64,000 nucleotides of DNA from Aselliscus stoliczkanus (lineage: Eukaryota; Chordata; Mammalia; Chiroptera; Hipposideridae). Below are positions 1 through 12,545 of this stretch, piece by piece. Position 1 is the first letter of the stretch. Every line of letters starts with the position of its first letter. The position numbers and the translations under genes were made by a program. The notes under the pieces were generated by a model. The model had not been told where the DNA came from and ran no database searches. It saw only the letters and a list, made by a program, of their open reading frames with translations. The stretch is taken from the NCBI GenBank assembly GCA_033961575.1, contig CM066728.1, positions 29,636,352 through 29,700,351 on the forward strand. Direction: 5' to 3'.

Positions 1-1822
1 CATTTTTCACAGAAATAGAAAATATAATCCTAAAATTTATATGGAACCATAAAAGATCCCAAATAGCCACGGCAATCCTGAGAAATAATAACAAAATCAG
101 GGGTATTACACTATCAGATATCAAAACATACTACAAGTCTACAGTAATCAAAACAGTATGGTACTGGCATAAAAACAGGCACATAGATCAGTGGAACAAA
201 ATAGAGAGCTCAGAAATACATCCATGCATATACGGGCAGTGAATCTAAGACACTGGAAGCAAGAATTTACTTTGGGGTAAAGCTAGTCTATTTAATAAAT
301 GGTGCTGGGAAAATTGGACTGACACATGCAAAAAAATGAAACTGGACCACCTCCTTATGCCATATACAAAAACAAATTCAAAAGGGATTAAAGATTTAAA
401 TGTAAGACCTGAAACCAAAAAACTCCTAGAAGATAATAGGGGAGTAAATTTGCAGACATTACCCTGAGCAATATTTTTACTGATACATCTCCACGGGCAA
501 GGGAAGTAAAAGAAAAAGTGAACATATGGGATTATATCAAACCTAAAAGTTTTTTCACAACAAAGGAAACCATGAATAAAGCAAAAAGGAAGCCTACTGA
601 ATGGGAGAATATATTTGTCAACGATATATCTGATAAGGGGGTAATATCCAGTATTTATAAAACACTCATTCAACTCAACACCAAAAAATCAAACAACCCA
701 ATTAAAAAATGGGCAGAGGAAATGAAGAGACATTTCTCTAAAGACGACATACAGATGGCCAACAGGCATATGAAAAAATGTTCAACCTCACTGATCATTA
801 GGGAAATTCAAATAAAAACCACAATGAGATACCACCTCACTCTGGGCAGAATGGCTATCATCAAGAAATCAACAAACACGTGCCAGCGAGGCTGTGGGGG
901 AAAAGGGAACCCTGGTGGGATTGCAGATTGGTGCAGCCATTATGGAAATCAGTATGGAGGTATCTCAAAAAACTGGAAATGGAACTAAACTACCTTATGA
1001 CCCACTCCTAGGTATTTATCCTAAAAAACCCAAGACACTAATTCAAAAAAAATATATGCATCCCTATGTTCATTGCAGTGCTATTTACAATAGCCAAGAC
1101 TTGGAAACAATTGAAATGCCCAGCGGTAGACAACTGGATTAAGAAACTGGTACATTTACACAATGGAGTATTACACAGCTATAAAGAAGAAAGAAATCGT
1201 ACCATTTGGAATGATATGGATGGACCTAGAGAACATTGTGCTAAGTGAAATAAGTCAGTCAGAGAAAGACAAATACCATATGATCTCACTTATATGTGGA
1301 ATCTAAAGAACTGAATAAACGAACAACGTAAACAGAAACAGGCTTAGAGACACACAGGAAATACTGATGAGGGCTAGGTGGGATAGGGATGGGCATGAGG
1401 GAGAAGGGGAAGGGACAAGGCAACACAAACTGGTAACTACAATATTACTGCAGGGATAGAAGAAACAGTTTGGGGAATATAATCAATAAGGTTGTAAATG
1501 TTCTTTAGGGGACCAGATGGATTCATGTCTTGTTAGGGAGACCGCTTCATGCATGGTGTAGAGGCCTGACCTCTGCACTGTACATCTGAAGCTGCCACGG
1601 AATAATATTAGGTGTTAACTACAATTTAACACATAGAGTCATGGGATGTGGAGTATAGTGCAGGAATGGAGTCAATGGAATTGTAATAGATATGTATGAT
1701 ATGGGGGGGGGCAGTGGATGGGGGAGGGGAGTCACTTTGTAAGGGGTGAAAAGGGTAACTATTGAATTGTTTTGTATATCTGTAGCTAATAATAATAAAT
1801 AAAAAGAAAATAAATAAATAAA
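1..1822 (+). mobile_element. L1 retrotransposon, 3' part (ORF2 end and 3' UTR)
   Basis: The left edge opens inside the C-terminal part of L1 ORF2. Fragments at 518-988, 894-1142 and 1066-1248 carry familiar L1 text such as the AIYNSQDLETIEMP block. They lie in different frames, so the copy is broken by frameshifts and stops. The 3' UTR follows from about 1320 and ends in an A-rich tail near 1822. It lies in DMXL1 intron 3, antisense to the gene, and its 5' part lies outside the window. Confidence 0.9.
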
Positions 1823-3279
1823 ATGTATCTTTCATGAAGAACCACCACCATAAAAGAATATTCCAGAATTACAAAGAAATGGCAATAATATCCTTTTTAT
1901 AAGGTCTAAAGATTCTCTGAGATTATATCCTGGAATTACAGATTTTGTCTGCCTTCCAAGTCTATGACTTTGCCATTTGATCTAGTTTTCCCCTTATTCA
2001 TCAAGCTGTTTTTACCCTCTGCAAAGTCAGTGCTGCCTACCAATAAACCAGCCTCAAGTTTTTGACATTTATATTAAATAATTATAATTAGTACAAGAGC
2101 AAATGGACAAAACTAAAAATCTCAATTCTACCCTCACTAATAAAGGCATTTTAACATAACATACAGGTTTTAATAGAAGTCAGTTATTTCATTCAACAAA
2201 TATTTACTGAGTATTATTTAAAATGTATTGTTCTGGATGGAGCGACCACCTTTAAAATTTATTTTTAGTTCTGTTAATTACTAATCATAAAACTAGAAGA
2301 GCTTCTAACATTGGATTCATTAGGTAATATACAAACACAAATAAAAATCAAGGGAGAATTGTGGACTCTCCTTCCATAAAATTTAAAAATGTGTATCAAT
2401 TATCCAATAGAAAATATTTTTCGTTAACACAGGTAGAGAAAAGAATGCTCATCATACCTAGCAATCAATACAACTAGTTTTACTTTTAGTTCTGTGGCTT
2501 AGGATCAAATAGTCAAAAAGCAGCATAGAAAGAAACCTCAGTCCTCTGACTCCTAATAAATGCTCTTCGGACTACACTATAGTAATCCTGTTTTATGTGG
2601 TTTAAATCACTAGTTTAATCTTCAGTAGAGATGGGTAAAATAACCTATCTGTCATAGTTAAAAGCATTAAAGCACCCAAGAAATCTCATACAGAACCTCA
2701 ACATTTATAAACCAATGTTTAACCAGCTTTCAGAACTAACACTGAATACAGTTTCTTTATTACAATAATTCACTGGCCTATTAACAATTATATCACATGA
2801 TATAATAAATGCAAGAAAATAGTCCTGGAGGTATGTTAAGACTCTGCAATTAAAATGTAACTTTAAGAACAAAATACATATGAAAAGGCAGAAAAACTAT
2901 ATTAATGGAGATCAATAAAAACAAAGAATTAAGTACCACATATGACTGGACAATGGTTTTTGCACCAGCAATAAAGTAACTGCCAAACTTAGAGTTGTTG
3001 ACTCTTTAAATACTTATTATATAAAAGAAAAAAATGTCAGGAGGAAAAAAAGTAAAATATTCAAGATAATTCGTCAGCACAATTTAATTTTGTTCTATTT
3101 CAATGAAAGATTTAAATATATTTTTAACACAAAAGCAGCATTTAACACATATCTTGAATTATAGTGTATAATTTATACTGATTTATTTTATGATCACTCT
3201 GATTTTGTACTCTTAAATATAGTATTTTTTAATACTCAAGACATTTCAATTCCTAAAGGCAAAATGATAAATTACTAAC
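1823..3279. other. DMXL1 intron 3, mostly unique sequence
   Basis: AT-rich intronic DNA without a recognisable exon. A short stretch near 2180-2245 (ATTCAACAAATATTTACTGAG) looks like the reverse complement of an L2 3' end. I see nothing else. Confidence 0.6.
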
Positions 3280-3351
3280 CAAATTTTTCTTTTGCTTCGG
3301 TAGGTTAACTGGTTCAAAAACAGAGATAACATTTCCATAGGATGCTGCAAT
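3280..3351 (-). CDS. DMXL1: DMXL1 coding exon 3 (residues 72-95)
   Basis: This 72-bp minus-strand exon encodes 24 residues, beginning IAASYGNVISVFEPV and ending PKQKKNL, again phase 0 at both ends. This is the DMXL family segment that follows the GNIQVGCVDC motif of exon 2. The acceptor has a long T/C-rich tract ending TTTTTAAAAG; the donor is TTG|GTTAGT. I could not find exon 4 between here and the left edge, so intron 3 extends past position 1 and the remaining roughly 97% of the protein is outside the window. Confidence 0.93.
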
Positions 3352-4308
<957 letters not shown>

Positions 4309-4499
4309 GTGAAGAGGAGGTATGGAATGAATGAAGATATACTACGTGCGGTGGAGAAATCTTTCAATAGATATTTGAAAGTGTTCTGAGGAGTTCTTAG
4401 CATGTAGAAATAATCTGCACTGAGTTGGTCTGGAAGGGAGTGTTTAGTTTGGGCCTTTAAAACGTGGGTAGGATTTCTTCAAAGAACAGTGAATATTCA

Positions 4500-4637
4500 A
4501 TTTTTTATTTTTTTTTAATTTATTTTATTTTTTTTTTATTTTTTTTGAGGACAGTGTCACTGGCCCTCATATGGTATCGAACTGGGGCCGCTGGCTTCCC
4601 AGGCCAGCGCTTAACCACCGCGCCACTCGGACGGCCC
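4500..4637 (-). mobile_element. tRNA-derived SINE, short form
   Basis: Read on the minus strand it begins with the tRNA-like head (GGCCGTCCGAGTGGCGCGG), which carries A-box and B-box-like blocks. It ends at the hairpin GAGGGCCA...TGTCCTC and is followed by a long, impure A-tail (the T-rich 4500-4546 on the plus strand). It lies in DMXL1 intron 2, in the same direction as the gene. Confidence 0.9.
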
Positions 4638-4807
4638 CAATGTTTAAAATGAGGCATAATATGAATAGAAGTGTAAAGCTTAAAACAGGCAATGTATGTT
4701 TGGAGGTTGACTGACCACTAGCCCAGCTAGAAGAGTGTCCTTTTAACAGAATAAAGGACATGAGGCCTACCAGGCAGGTTTGAGCCTGTTGTACAGGGCC
4801 TCATGCC

Positions 4808-4950
4808 AAGGTGAACTATTCGAACTTTCACAAGGTAATAGGATATATAGATGATGTATTACAGAATTGTAAACTTGAAACCTATGTAATTTTACTAAGC
4901 ATTGTCACCCCAATGAATTTTAATTTAAAAAAAATTTGAAAAAGAATGTT
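4808..4950 (+). mobile_element. L1 3'-end fragment
   Basis: The segment matches the L1 3' UTR tail seen again at 37020-37150: ACAGAATTGTAAACTTGAAA, then CCTATGTAATTTTACTAA, then an A-rich end. It is a severely 5'-truncated insertion in DMXL1 intron 2. Confidence 0.75.
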
Positions 4951-5672
4951 TTTAAGCAAATGAATAAAAAGATAAAAGCAGATGAATTTTCTCAGGAAAA
5001 TTATTCCGGTACTACTACACAGGAAAAACAGTAAAGATAAGTACTGATGCCTAGGGTATCAAGCAGCATTTCCCTCTCAAAAACAAACAGAAGTTCCCAG
5101 GTGCCAAAGCCTGCAAGTTTTCTTCCTGATACCTTAAGGAATCATTTCATTATACTAACACATGTGAAAAAATTTTGCTTTATATTAGAATGATTATAAA
5201 ACAAAATGACCTCTTTATTCTAATTTGAACTGTCATGTAATCTAGCTTAACACAAAAAGATATTGAAATTATTAAAACTAGATTTCCAACATTAATCAGC
5301 TCTATGTGAGTCTAGACCAGACTATAAGTGAGTTTTTACATAATGAAAATTACAGAACTACAGAGCTAGGAGATCAAACAAACATAAACAGAAGGGAAAA
5401 GAATCTCAATAATGGTTAGCACTCCACAGTAAACATCATTTTTGTCATACAGTGAGAATGAAAGGTGTGAACAAACAAAAATTATCGATAAATAGAAGAC
5501 ACAGGTAACTATATTAAAGGGAAAGGAACAAAGGAGTAACAAAAAGAACAGTAGTCCAACATATAGATAAAAATTGCAAGAGTCAAAACTCCTTTTATCA
5601 TGAGTATCTTTAAACTAGGTCCAAAGAAATAACTTTTCAGACTGACAGCTCTATTAAAAATGATTCAATTCT

Positions 5673-5778
5673 GGGCCGGCCGAGTGGCGCGGTGGTTAAG
5701 CGCTGGCTTGGGACGCCAGTGGCCCCGGTTCAGGTCCCACATATGAGGGCCAGTGACACTGCCCTCAAAAAAAAAAAG
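5673..5778 (+). mobile_element. tRNA-derived SINE, short form
   Basis: Complete short copy: GGGCCGGCCGAGTGGCGCGG head, B-box-like GGTTCAGGTCCC, terminal hairpin and a pure A-tail. It is flanked by near-identical target duplications (GATTCAATT / GATTCGATT). It lies in DMXL1 intron 2, antisense to the gene. Confidence 0.93.
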
Positions 5779-5837
5779 ATTCGATTTTTTGAAAAAAGGA
5801 AATGATTGGGTCTACTTTGATTCTCCATACAAACTAC

Positions 5838-6045
5838 AGTGGTCGGCAAACTGCGGCTCTTTGGGTACGTACATGTGTGAATTTTTCTTATTTTAGTAAA
5901 GATATAATTAATACTATTACTTGTCATAATATTACTATATATTTTCCTTATTTGTACAAATATGTTTACGACTCTCGAATAATTTTTAAATTGCTGTGAG
6001 GGACAGGATTGGCTCTTCTGCCTCAAAAGTTTGCACTGTTCTACT
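5838..6045. mobile_element. Possible hAT-like DNA transposon remnant
   Basis: The segment opens with CAGTGGTCGGCAAACTGCGG and closes near 6040 with a sequence that on the other strand reads CAGTGCAAACTTTTGAGG. These look like weak terminal inverted repeats of the hAT type. The interior is AT-rich and unrecognised, so this call is tentative. Confidence 0.4.
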
Positions 6046-6792
6046 GGAATCATCTAGCTAAATATGATATTTGAATATCTAGCAAATAAATAAATAAATT
6101 AATTAATTAATTTGCAAAGTTCAGCCCAGTTTAGCTACAATTATCCCTAGGCTTGGCCACCTATGTCTGCATGGTACTATATTAACCTATACACTATGCT
6201 GCCTACTAGTTATGAGTCTCCCAGTTCTGGTACTATATAGAACTGTATTTAACCTGATGTAGCATCATATGCCCTTTTTCTTTTGTTGTTGCTGCTGTTT
6301 TACTTTGAAGGTTACTTCTACTTTTCATATTCAAATATAAGTCCATATAAAAATATTCATTTTTCTCACAGACCTGGAAAATGTTTAAAAATTATAGACT
6401 TTAAAACAGTTTATTTTCTTTTAGTGCAAAATTTACCCAGAATTATAATGAGATAATTACTATTTACAAATGACTCTAACAAATGATTTCTCTTCAATAG
6501 TTTTTTGTAAATAGATTGAGGATTTATTATCATTTCTTTCCCTCAATCCAATCAATTTTTAAATAAGTCAGTTTTAGACCTGTTCTACAGGTAGTATCAG
6601 TTCTTTGTCGCTTTATTGCAAAATTATATAAGAATAGAATTCCTGTCAATCTCAAAGAGCCAAAGGAATTTGTTGCTACATTGTCCTTGGAACAAAGCAA
6701 GTCTCTAATTCAATAGGAAATACATACCTCAGAGACTATTCAGGCAAAAACCACATTCAAGACAAATACCATATTATCACAAGATTACAAAC

Positions 6793-6918
6793 CTTGCCTT
6801 GTTGCATTGAACAGTCTACACATCCTACTTGAATATTTCCATGTTTAGCTCCTGGGATTATTTGTAATCTTTCAAAATCACTTCCCAATATAACAATGTC
6901 ACATCCAGATGCATAAGC
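6793..6918 (-). CDS. DMXL1: DMXL1 coding exon 2 (residues 30-71)
   Basis: This 126-bp minus-strand exon encodes 42 residues, starting AYASGCDIVILGSDFERLQ and ending CSMQQGK. It continues exon 1 without changing frame and covers the start of the N-terminal WD40 region. The acceptor is a good pyrimidine tract ending TTTTCTCTTTAG. The donor, AAG|GTTTGT, is weaker than consensus because position +3 is T. The exon is short and sits between an 11.2-kb intron 1 and a 3.4-kb intron 2, both full of SINEs. The reading frame is intact with no stops, so the gene looks functional here. Confidence 0.95.
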
Positions 6919-7068
6919 CTAAAGAGAAAAGGAACAAAATAAAATAAAAATTATAAAATTGTCAAGAAAATATTTATCATGTAGAATACTGACATTAAAC
7001 ATGAGTGTATTATTACATTTTAACAGACTAATTTAAAATATTCTTAAAAATAAAAATAACAATAACTG

Positions 7069-7570
7069 GGGGCCGCCCAAGTGGCTCAGCTGGTTAAGAC
7101 AGCGAGCTCTGAGCAACAGGGTAGCAGGTTCGATTCCCACATGGGCCAGTGATCTGAGCTGCCACTGAGCTGCTAATAGGTGGCAGGATGGCTCAGCTAG
7201 TGAGAATGTGCGTTCTTAGCAACAAAGTTGCAGGTTTGACTCTGGCATGGGATGGTGGGCTGTGCCCACCCACAACTAAGATTGAACATGGTGGGCCGGC
7301 AGTGGCGCAGTGGTTAAGCACTGGCTTGGGAAGCCAGCGGCCCCAGTTAGGTCCCACATATGAGGGCCAGTGACACTGCTCTAAAAAGAAAAAAAAAAAA
7401 AGATTGAACCTGGCACCTTGAGCTGAGAAGCTACGAGCTGCTGATGGACGGCCAGATGGCGACTGGACTTGTAGATGAGCTAGCTGCAGCTGCCACAAAT
7501 AATATTGAAGGACAACGACTTGGCTGTTCCCCTTCCCCAATTTCTTAATAAAATCTTTAAAAAAAAACCA
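7069..7570 (+). mobile_element. Older tRNA-derived SINE interrupted by a younger SINE
   Basis: A diverged SINE starts GGGGGCCGCCCAAGTGGCTC, has a B-box-like GGTTCGATTCCC and a GGTGGCAGGATGGCTCAGCT block. It ends in AATAAAATCTTTAAAAAA, the polyadenylation-signal-plus-terminator ending of T+ SINEs. It is split at 7292-7400 by a short-form SINE. It belongs to a separate, older family or subfamily; a fragment of the same type is at about 20085-20190. Confidence 0.8.
7293..7400 (+). mobile_element. Short-form SINE nested in older SINE
   Basis: GGGCCGGCAGTGGCGCAGTG head, hairpin end and A-tail. The 13-bp duplication AGATTGAACATGG (7279-7291) and AGATTGAACCTGG (7401-7413) shows that it landed inside the older SINE. 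Confidence 0.95.
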
Positions 7571-7640
7571 AAAACGTATTATTTGAGCAATTTCCCTTAC
7601 CTCCCATATACAGTTCTATCAGCAAATTCAATCAGTACTA

Positions 7641-7721
7641 TTGGGTTGTTGGAAAAGTCATGACATATTTTTTTTCTGTTTTTCATTGCAAAAACGTGTC
7701 ATGACTTTTCTGACAACCCAA
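7641..7721. mobile_element. Palindromic mariner-type MITE, copy 1
   Basis: An 81-bp element with about 25-bp terminal inverted repeats beginning TTGGGTTGTTGGAAAAGTCA; the right arm differs at only two bases. A TA dinucleotide flanks the left end; the right flank is GA, a likely decayed TA. It has the size, TA target and near-complete palindrome of MADE1-like derivatives of Tc1/mariner. It lies in DMXL1 intron 1. Confidence 0.85.
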
Positions 7722-7876
7722 GATTTGCAAAAAAATATGCCAATTCTTTTCATGTTTTCCTTCTCCACTGAATGCTACTGCCCTTGTCTAAGCTATCATC
7801 ATCTCTTTCCTGTACTATAGTTAATAATCTGACTGCTTTCATTCTTGCTTCCTTCTAATTCATAGAGAAACGCATG

Positions 7877-7881
<5 letters not shown>

Positions 7882-7932
<51 letters not shown>
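7882..7932. repeat. (TG)n microsatellite
   Basis: About 25 uninterrupted TG units, directly abutting the tail end of the minus-strand SINE that follows. It probably grew from that SINE's A-rich tail. Confidence 0.98.
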
Positions 7933-7936
<4 letters not shown>

Positions 7937-8360
7937 TTGGGGAATTGGAAGAGGGGAACAGCGTTGGGGTATCTGGGAAGGGGAACAGAGAAGTTGCTGT
8001 CCCTTGGTTCTTCAGTCTAGTTGTGGAGGACATCACTTCACTGGCCCATGTTGGTGCTGTGATCATTTCACTCATCTCAGGTGAGGTAGATCGGTTGCAG
8101 GCCATTTGACGGTCACGCATGGCGGCTCACAGCAGCTCACGCTGGCTGCCAGCGTGGTAGCCCACTGTAGCAAGGGCTGCAGCCTACACAGAAGCTGGCG
8201 ACTCATGGCAGCCCAGCTCCAGGTCAAGATGTTGTTCACCATCTTAGCTGTAGCTGGCACAGCGTCACTGGCCCTCATGTGGGATCCGAACCAGGGCCCT
8301 GAAACTCAGAGCTGGCGTTTGAAGCCAACTCTTAACCAACGCGCCACTTGGCTGGCCCAA
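7933..8360 (-). mobile_element. tRNA-derived SINE, long form (older subtype)
   Basis: Minus-strand copy. It carries the long-form body and the additional segments ACCATCTTAGCTG and CTGAAACTCAGAGCTGG that mark the older long subtype. The 3' end is decayed into the neighbouring (TG)n tract. It lies in DMXL1 intron 1, in the same direction as the gene. Confidence 0.92.
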
Positions 8361-8813
8361 ACCAGAATTTTTCGTGTGTCCTTTTCTCTCTACCTTCCTA
8401 TTGGAGTTTCTTCCATTGAAGGGAACATGGCTGTCCCTCTAGAATTCACATATTATAAGCCATTATAAGCCAGCATGCAGCATAACACTGACAATAAAAC
8501 AGCTATCAGAACCTGTTTTCCATCCTGGTAACAATTCTTTATTTTCTCATTACTTTTGTATATGCATATTTACCTTACTTAATATTAAAAAAATTATACT
8601 TAATATATACTTTATAGCCTTAATTCCTACCAAAGCCAAAATGGTCCTGTACAAGTTACCAAAAAAATTTAAAAAGGGACTTGAAAGGGCATACAAATAT
8701 ATCTGCTCACATTACAAAGATAGCGACAACTAAGCAGGCTGACATAACTTCTTGGTGGCAGAGTGAGCTGAGAACCTTGATATATATCTCTCTCGATTCT
8801 TGATATAATGTTA

Positions 8814-8894
8814 TTAGGTTGTTGGAAAAGTCATCATGCATTTTTGTAACAAAAAACACAAAAAAAATACATCATGACTTTTCCGACAACCCAA
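8814..8894. mobile_element. Palindromic mariner-type MITE, copy 2
   Basis: An 81-bp copy with arms TTAGGTTGTTGGAAAAGTCA and, inverted, TTGGGTTGTCGGAAAAGTCA. It is flanked by TA on both sides (8812-8813, 8895-8896), a perfect mariner-type target duplication. It lies in DMXL1 intron 1, 1.1 kb from copy 1. Confidence 0.92.
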
Positions 8895-10087
8895 TATTTC
8901 TATGGCACTGCCCGGACTTCCCTAGTTAATCATGCTGGACCAGAATTTTCCTAGAAGGAATTAGAGATAATCGAGTCTGGTTCCACTAGTGTCACACAGG
9001 AAAAAACTGGCTCAGTGAACAAACAAACAAACAAAATCTCATGATGGTCTGCTCACCTATATAAATATCCACTATAGGATCAGAAGGCTTGTCACAAGAC
9101 TATTTGCAAGAATAAGTTCCAAAAACTAATTTATTTAAAAAATTTTTTATTTCTAATACTCTAAATATCTTAATCTTTTAGAAATTGTTTTTTTCAGTAT
9201 TAAATTTTGATAAAATATTGATTGTCACTGTTCTCCCAAAACACTGTATTAAAGTTTGAATGTTTACAAATTAGAGTTCCTACTCATTAAATAATTTTTT
9301 CTGTTTCTATTAACTGGAATGCACACACAGACACACACGTACATCTTCATAAATGTCTTTATAAATTTGCTTTCCTTTTGTTATACCTGAAATTATCCAC
9401 CTACTTTCAAATATCATGTTGCAACTATTTTTGTTAATCACAACTCTAAATTTTCCACAATTAAGTCTACATTAATCCTGAAGTACCTCACAAAAGTATT
9501 ATTTAACACATTTGCAAAGCTCAAAATGCAAAGTTATCCCTGAAAAACACTTAGCCCTATAGAGAGGAAGATGCCAACTTATAATACAATTAACCCTCAA
9601 ACATTCAAAGAAGTATCCAGTTCTGGATTACCCTTGTTCTTTTGCTGCTTTTGTATTATATTATCACTGCTCGTCATTTGAGTTTTCCTTAGGTACAGTA
9701 CAAGAAGGTGTAAAACTATCTCTCTCTAGTTTTGGTAATCTTTAAATCAAATGAAAATTATTGATCTTCATCGGGAATATCTTTCAGTCAGTCCTCCCTT
9801 ACTTCTCCCAGAGTAATAACTAAAGTATGGCAATAAACTACTAGATGAAAAAAAGGTTGTAACCAACTGCACTCCACATTTCATAAGTTGACTATTATGC
9901 TTGGGGTTTATAATAAAGATCCTCTACTTTTTTGACTATAGAATTTAAACACTTTACAGTTTATTTGTATAACTAAATGTAGGATGCATTAAAGACTCAA
10001 ACCATATATGCATTTTGTTCTATTTCTTAATCATCCTCAAGAATTTGTAACTGTCTCCTAAAAAAATCCTGCTGCACACAGAGTACT
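8895..10087. other. DMXL1 intron 1, unique sequence
   Basis: AT-rich intronic DNA with a short impure CA run near 9325-9340. No exon, RNA gene or recognisable young repeat is seen. Confidence 0.5.
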
Positions 10088-10354
10088 AGTTGAATGAACT
10101 GCAGTACTTACTCACAATGGAATAAAATACAGCTGTAAAAAGAATGAGGAAGATATCTATGATCTGACAATACAGTGATTTCTAGAGGATATTACTAATT
10201 AAAAAAGGGGCAAAGTATAAACGGGCATATATATGGTATGTGTTACTCTTATGTATGGAATAAGTTAAATAAGAAAACACACATGTATCTGCTTATTTCA
10301 AAAAGACACACCAGAAGGATAAAACTAGGAAATGACAGTTTATTACCAACAAAG
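10088..10354 (+). mobile_element. Old L1 (L1M-type) 3' fragment
   Basis: CTCACAATGGAATAAAATACAGCTGTAAAAAGAATGAGGAAGA-type text is the end of L1 ORF2 and beginning of the 3' UTR, strongly diverged. It continues after the SINE at about 10850-10980 (GGGGTTGGGGTAGGGGGATGG). Confidence 0.7.
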
Positions 10355-10838
10355 GCTGGGCCGGCAGAGTGGCTCATTTGATTAAGAGCTGGCTTGGGAG
10401 CGCGAGCCCTGAGCAGCAGGGCCACCAGTTCGGTTCCCACGTGGGCCAGGGGCACTGTGCCCTCTACAGCTAAGATTGTGAACAACAGCTCTACCTGGAG
10501 CTGGGCTGCCCTGAGTCACCGGCAATGGCGGTGGCTGCAGTGGGACTACAGTGGGCTGCTGTAATCTACCGTGAGTGGCAAGCAGCCAGAGTGAGCAGCA
10601 GGCAGACGGTGAGAGCTGCCATGAGCCGCCGTTAGTGGCCGTCCAATGGCCGGCGACCGACTCCTCACCTGGGAAGAGCGCAATTATCATAATACCAACA
10701 TGGGCCAGTGAAGCAACGTCCTCCCCAACTAGACTGAAGAACAAAAAGGACAACTACTTGTCTGTTCCCCTTCCCTGGTTCCCAAACTCTGTTCCCCTCC
10801 CCCAATTCCCCAATAAAATCTTAAAAAAAAAAAAAAGG
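10355..10838 (+). mobile_element. tRNA-derived SINE, long form (older subtype)
   Basis: Full copy: GGGCCGGCAGAGTGGCTCAT head, the older-subtype insert around GAGCAGCAGGGCCACC, internal CTCTACAGCTAAGATTG, and an end at CCCAATAAAATCTT plus A14. The tail runs straight into a short (TG)n. It is inserted in an old L1 in DMXL1 intron 1, antisense to the gene. Confidence 0.94.
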
Positions 10839-10980
10839 TGTGTGTGTGTGTGTATGTGTGGCAGGAGTGGGGGTTGGGGTAGGGGGATGGAGTGGAAAGG
10901 TTACACAAAAGAATGACACTCCTAAGTACAACTTTTTATAGACTTTTGAAAACATGTTATACATATTTAAAAAATTAAAT

Positions 10981-12529
10981 TAAATCAATCAGAATGGGGT
11001 GTGGTGTGAAATAAATGAACTGCATTTCAAATGACTATTATAGCCACACCTAAAGACAGAAGGCAGGAACAAACTGAGTAACTTATGAACACACAATTTG
11101 AGCATATATCTGTCTTGGACAAGAAACCTAAAAAGCTGGTCTTCCTCCTGTGTTTCTCCTTTACTCTACACTACTATCAAATTCACACTTTTGACAATAG
11201 ATCTGTTTTTAACAACTGCAAGCAATTCTGTGATGCCAACTAGGTTCCTTCAATTTAACTCAATTCCGACACTATCTATCTAGAGATAGCGTCAGATCCC
11301 ACAGGGTAAGAAGGGCTCGGTCATAACTGAGAATACCCTCCTCTTTGGATACTAATTACACATAGTAGGACCCCAGCTCACACACAATTTCTATACTATT
11401 GCCTACAAATCAGAGGTTCCCATGACCTCCTCCTCCTTGGATTCAATTATTTGCTAAAACAGAACTCAGGAAACACTAACTTTCATTTACTAGTTTACTA
11501 ATCGATAAGAAAAAGGATATAGATGAACAGCCAGATGAAAAGATGCAAATGATGAGGTCTGGGAAGGTCCCTAGCACAGGAGCTTCTGTCCCTCTGGAGT
11601 TGGGCTGCGTCAGCCTCCCGGCATGGGATGTGTTCACCAAACTGAAGGCACCCTGAACCCCATACTGTTGGAACTTTATGGAGGTTTCCTCATATAGACA
11701 TGATCCATTAACTCCATTTTCAGCCCCCTTCTCCTTTCTGGAAAATGGAGGGTGGAGCTGAAAATTCCAAGTTTCTAGTCATAGCGTGGTTTTTCTGGTG
11801 ACCAGTCACAATCCAGGAACCATGGCGAAGCCCACCCAGTTAGAAAAAGATGTTCCTAGTGCTCATATCACCTGGGAACTTACAAGGGTTTCAGAAGCTC
11901 TGTGCCAGAAATTGGGGGTGGAGATGTAAGGACCAATACATCAGTATATCTTCTATTGTCTCTCAGGCAGTGTAGGGAGAAAAAAATACAAACAAATCCT
12001 GCACATTTTCTGTAGGTTATTTTTTCCCCCCTCTTTCTCTAGGCTTTTTAATTGTAGTGGTATGGAAAATGTAATTCTGAAACTATTTTAGATGTATTAA
12101 AAAGCCATGGTTCTCGCTGTATAAGAACAAAAATATGAAATGGGGGAAGACACAATACAGTATGTAAGGTTGGACTGGAACTGGAAATATTGATATAAAA
12201 TCATGCTTTCCAAAATATACATACAATAAATCCTCACTTAACATCATTGATAGGTTTTGCTACTTTAAGTGAAACTATACATAATGAAACCAATTTTATC
12301 ACAGGCCAACTGATATAAACAAGAGTTTCGTTTCTATGGCATCTCATCAACACTTATAACATTATGGTGTGTCCTCATCCACCTTATTCAACAGATCTAG
12401 CATCATGAGACTTCTGGCTCTTCCCCAAAGTCAAAATGATTCAGGATACAGAGGCAGCTATGACAGGGCAACTAAAGACACTCACAAAAGAGGACTTCCA
12501 GAACTGCTTCAGAAAGTGGCAGGAGTGAT
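10981..12529. other. DMXL1 intron 1, mostly unique
   Basis: No exon seen. The stretch 12225-12370 (CCTCACTTAACATCATTGAT, then ACTTTAAGTGAAACTATAC) resembles a known type of ancient interspersed repeat, but I cannot name it securely. Confidence 0.4.
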
Positions 12530-12545
12530 GGAATAAGTGTGTTTA

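Noticed and set aside
518..1248. Reverse-transcriptase-like ORFs as a gene
   Set aside because: They are pieces of a frameshifted L1 ORF2 3' end in an intron.
1823..3279. DMXL1 exon 4
   Set aside because: No minus-strand segment with proper splice sites continues the protein after PKQKKNL, so the next exon must lie outside the window.
5673..5778. tRNA gene
   Set aside because: The head resembles tRNA-Ser with A- and B-box-like blocks, but it lacks a foldable acceptor stem and is followed by the SINE hairpin and A-tail in many copies.
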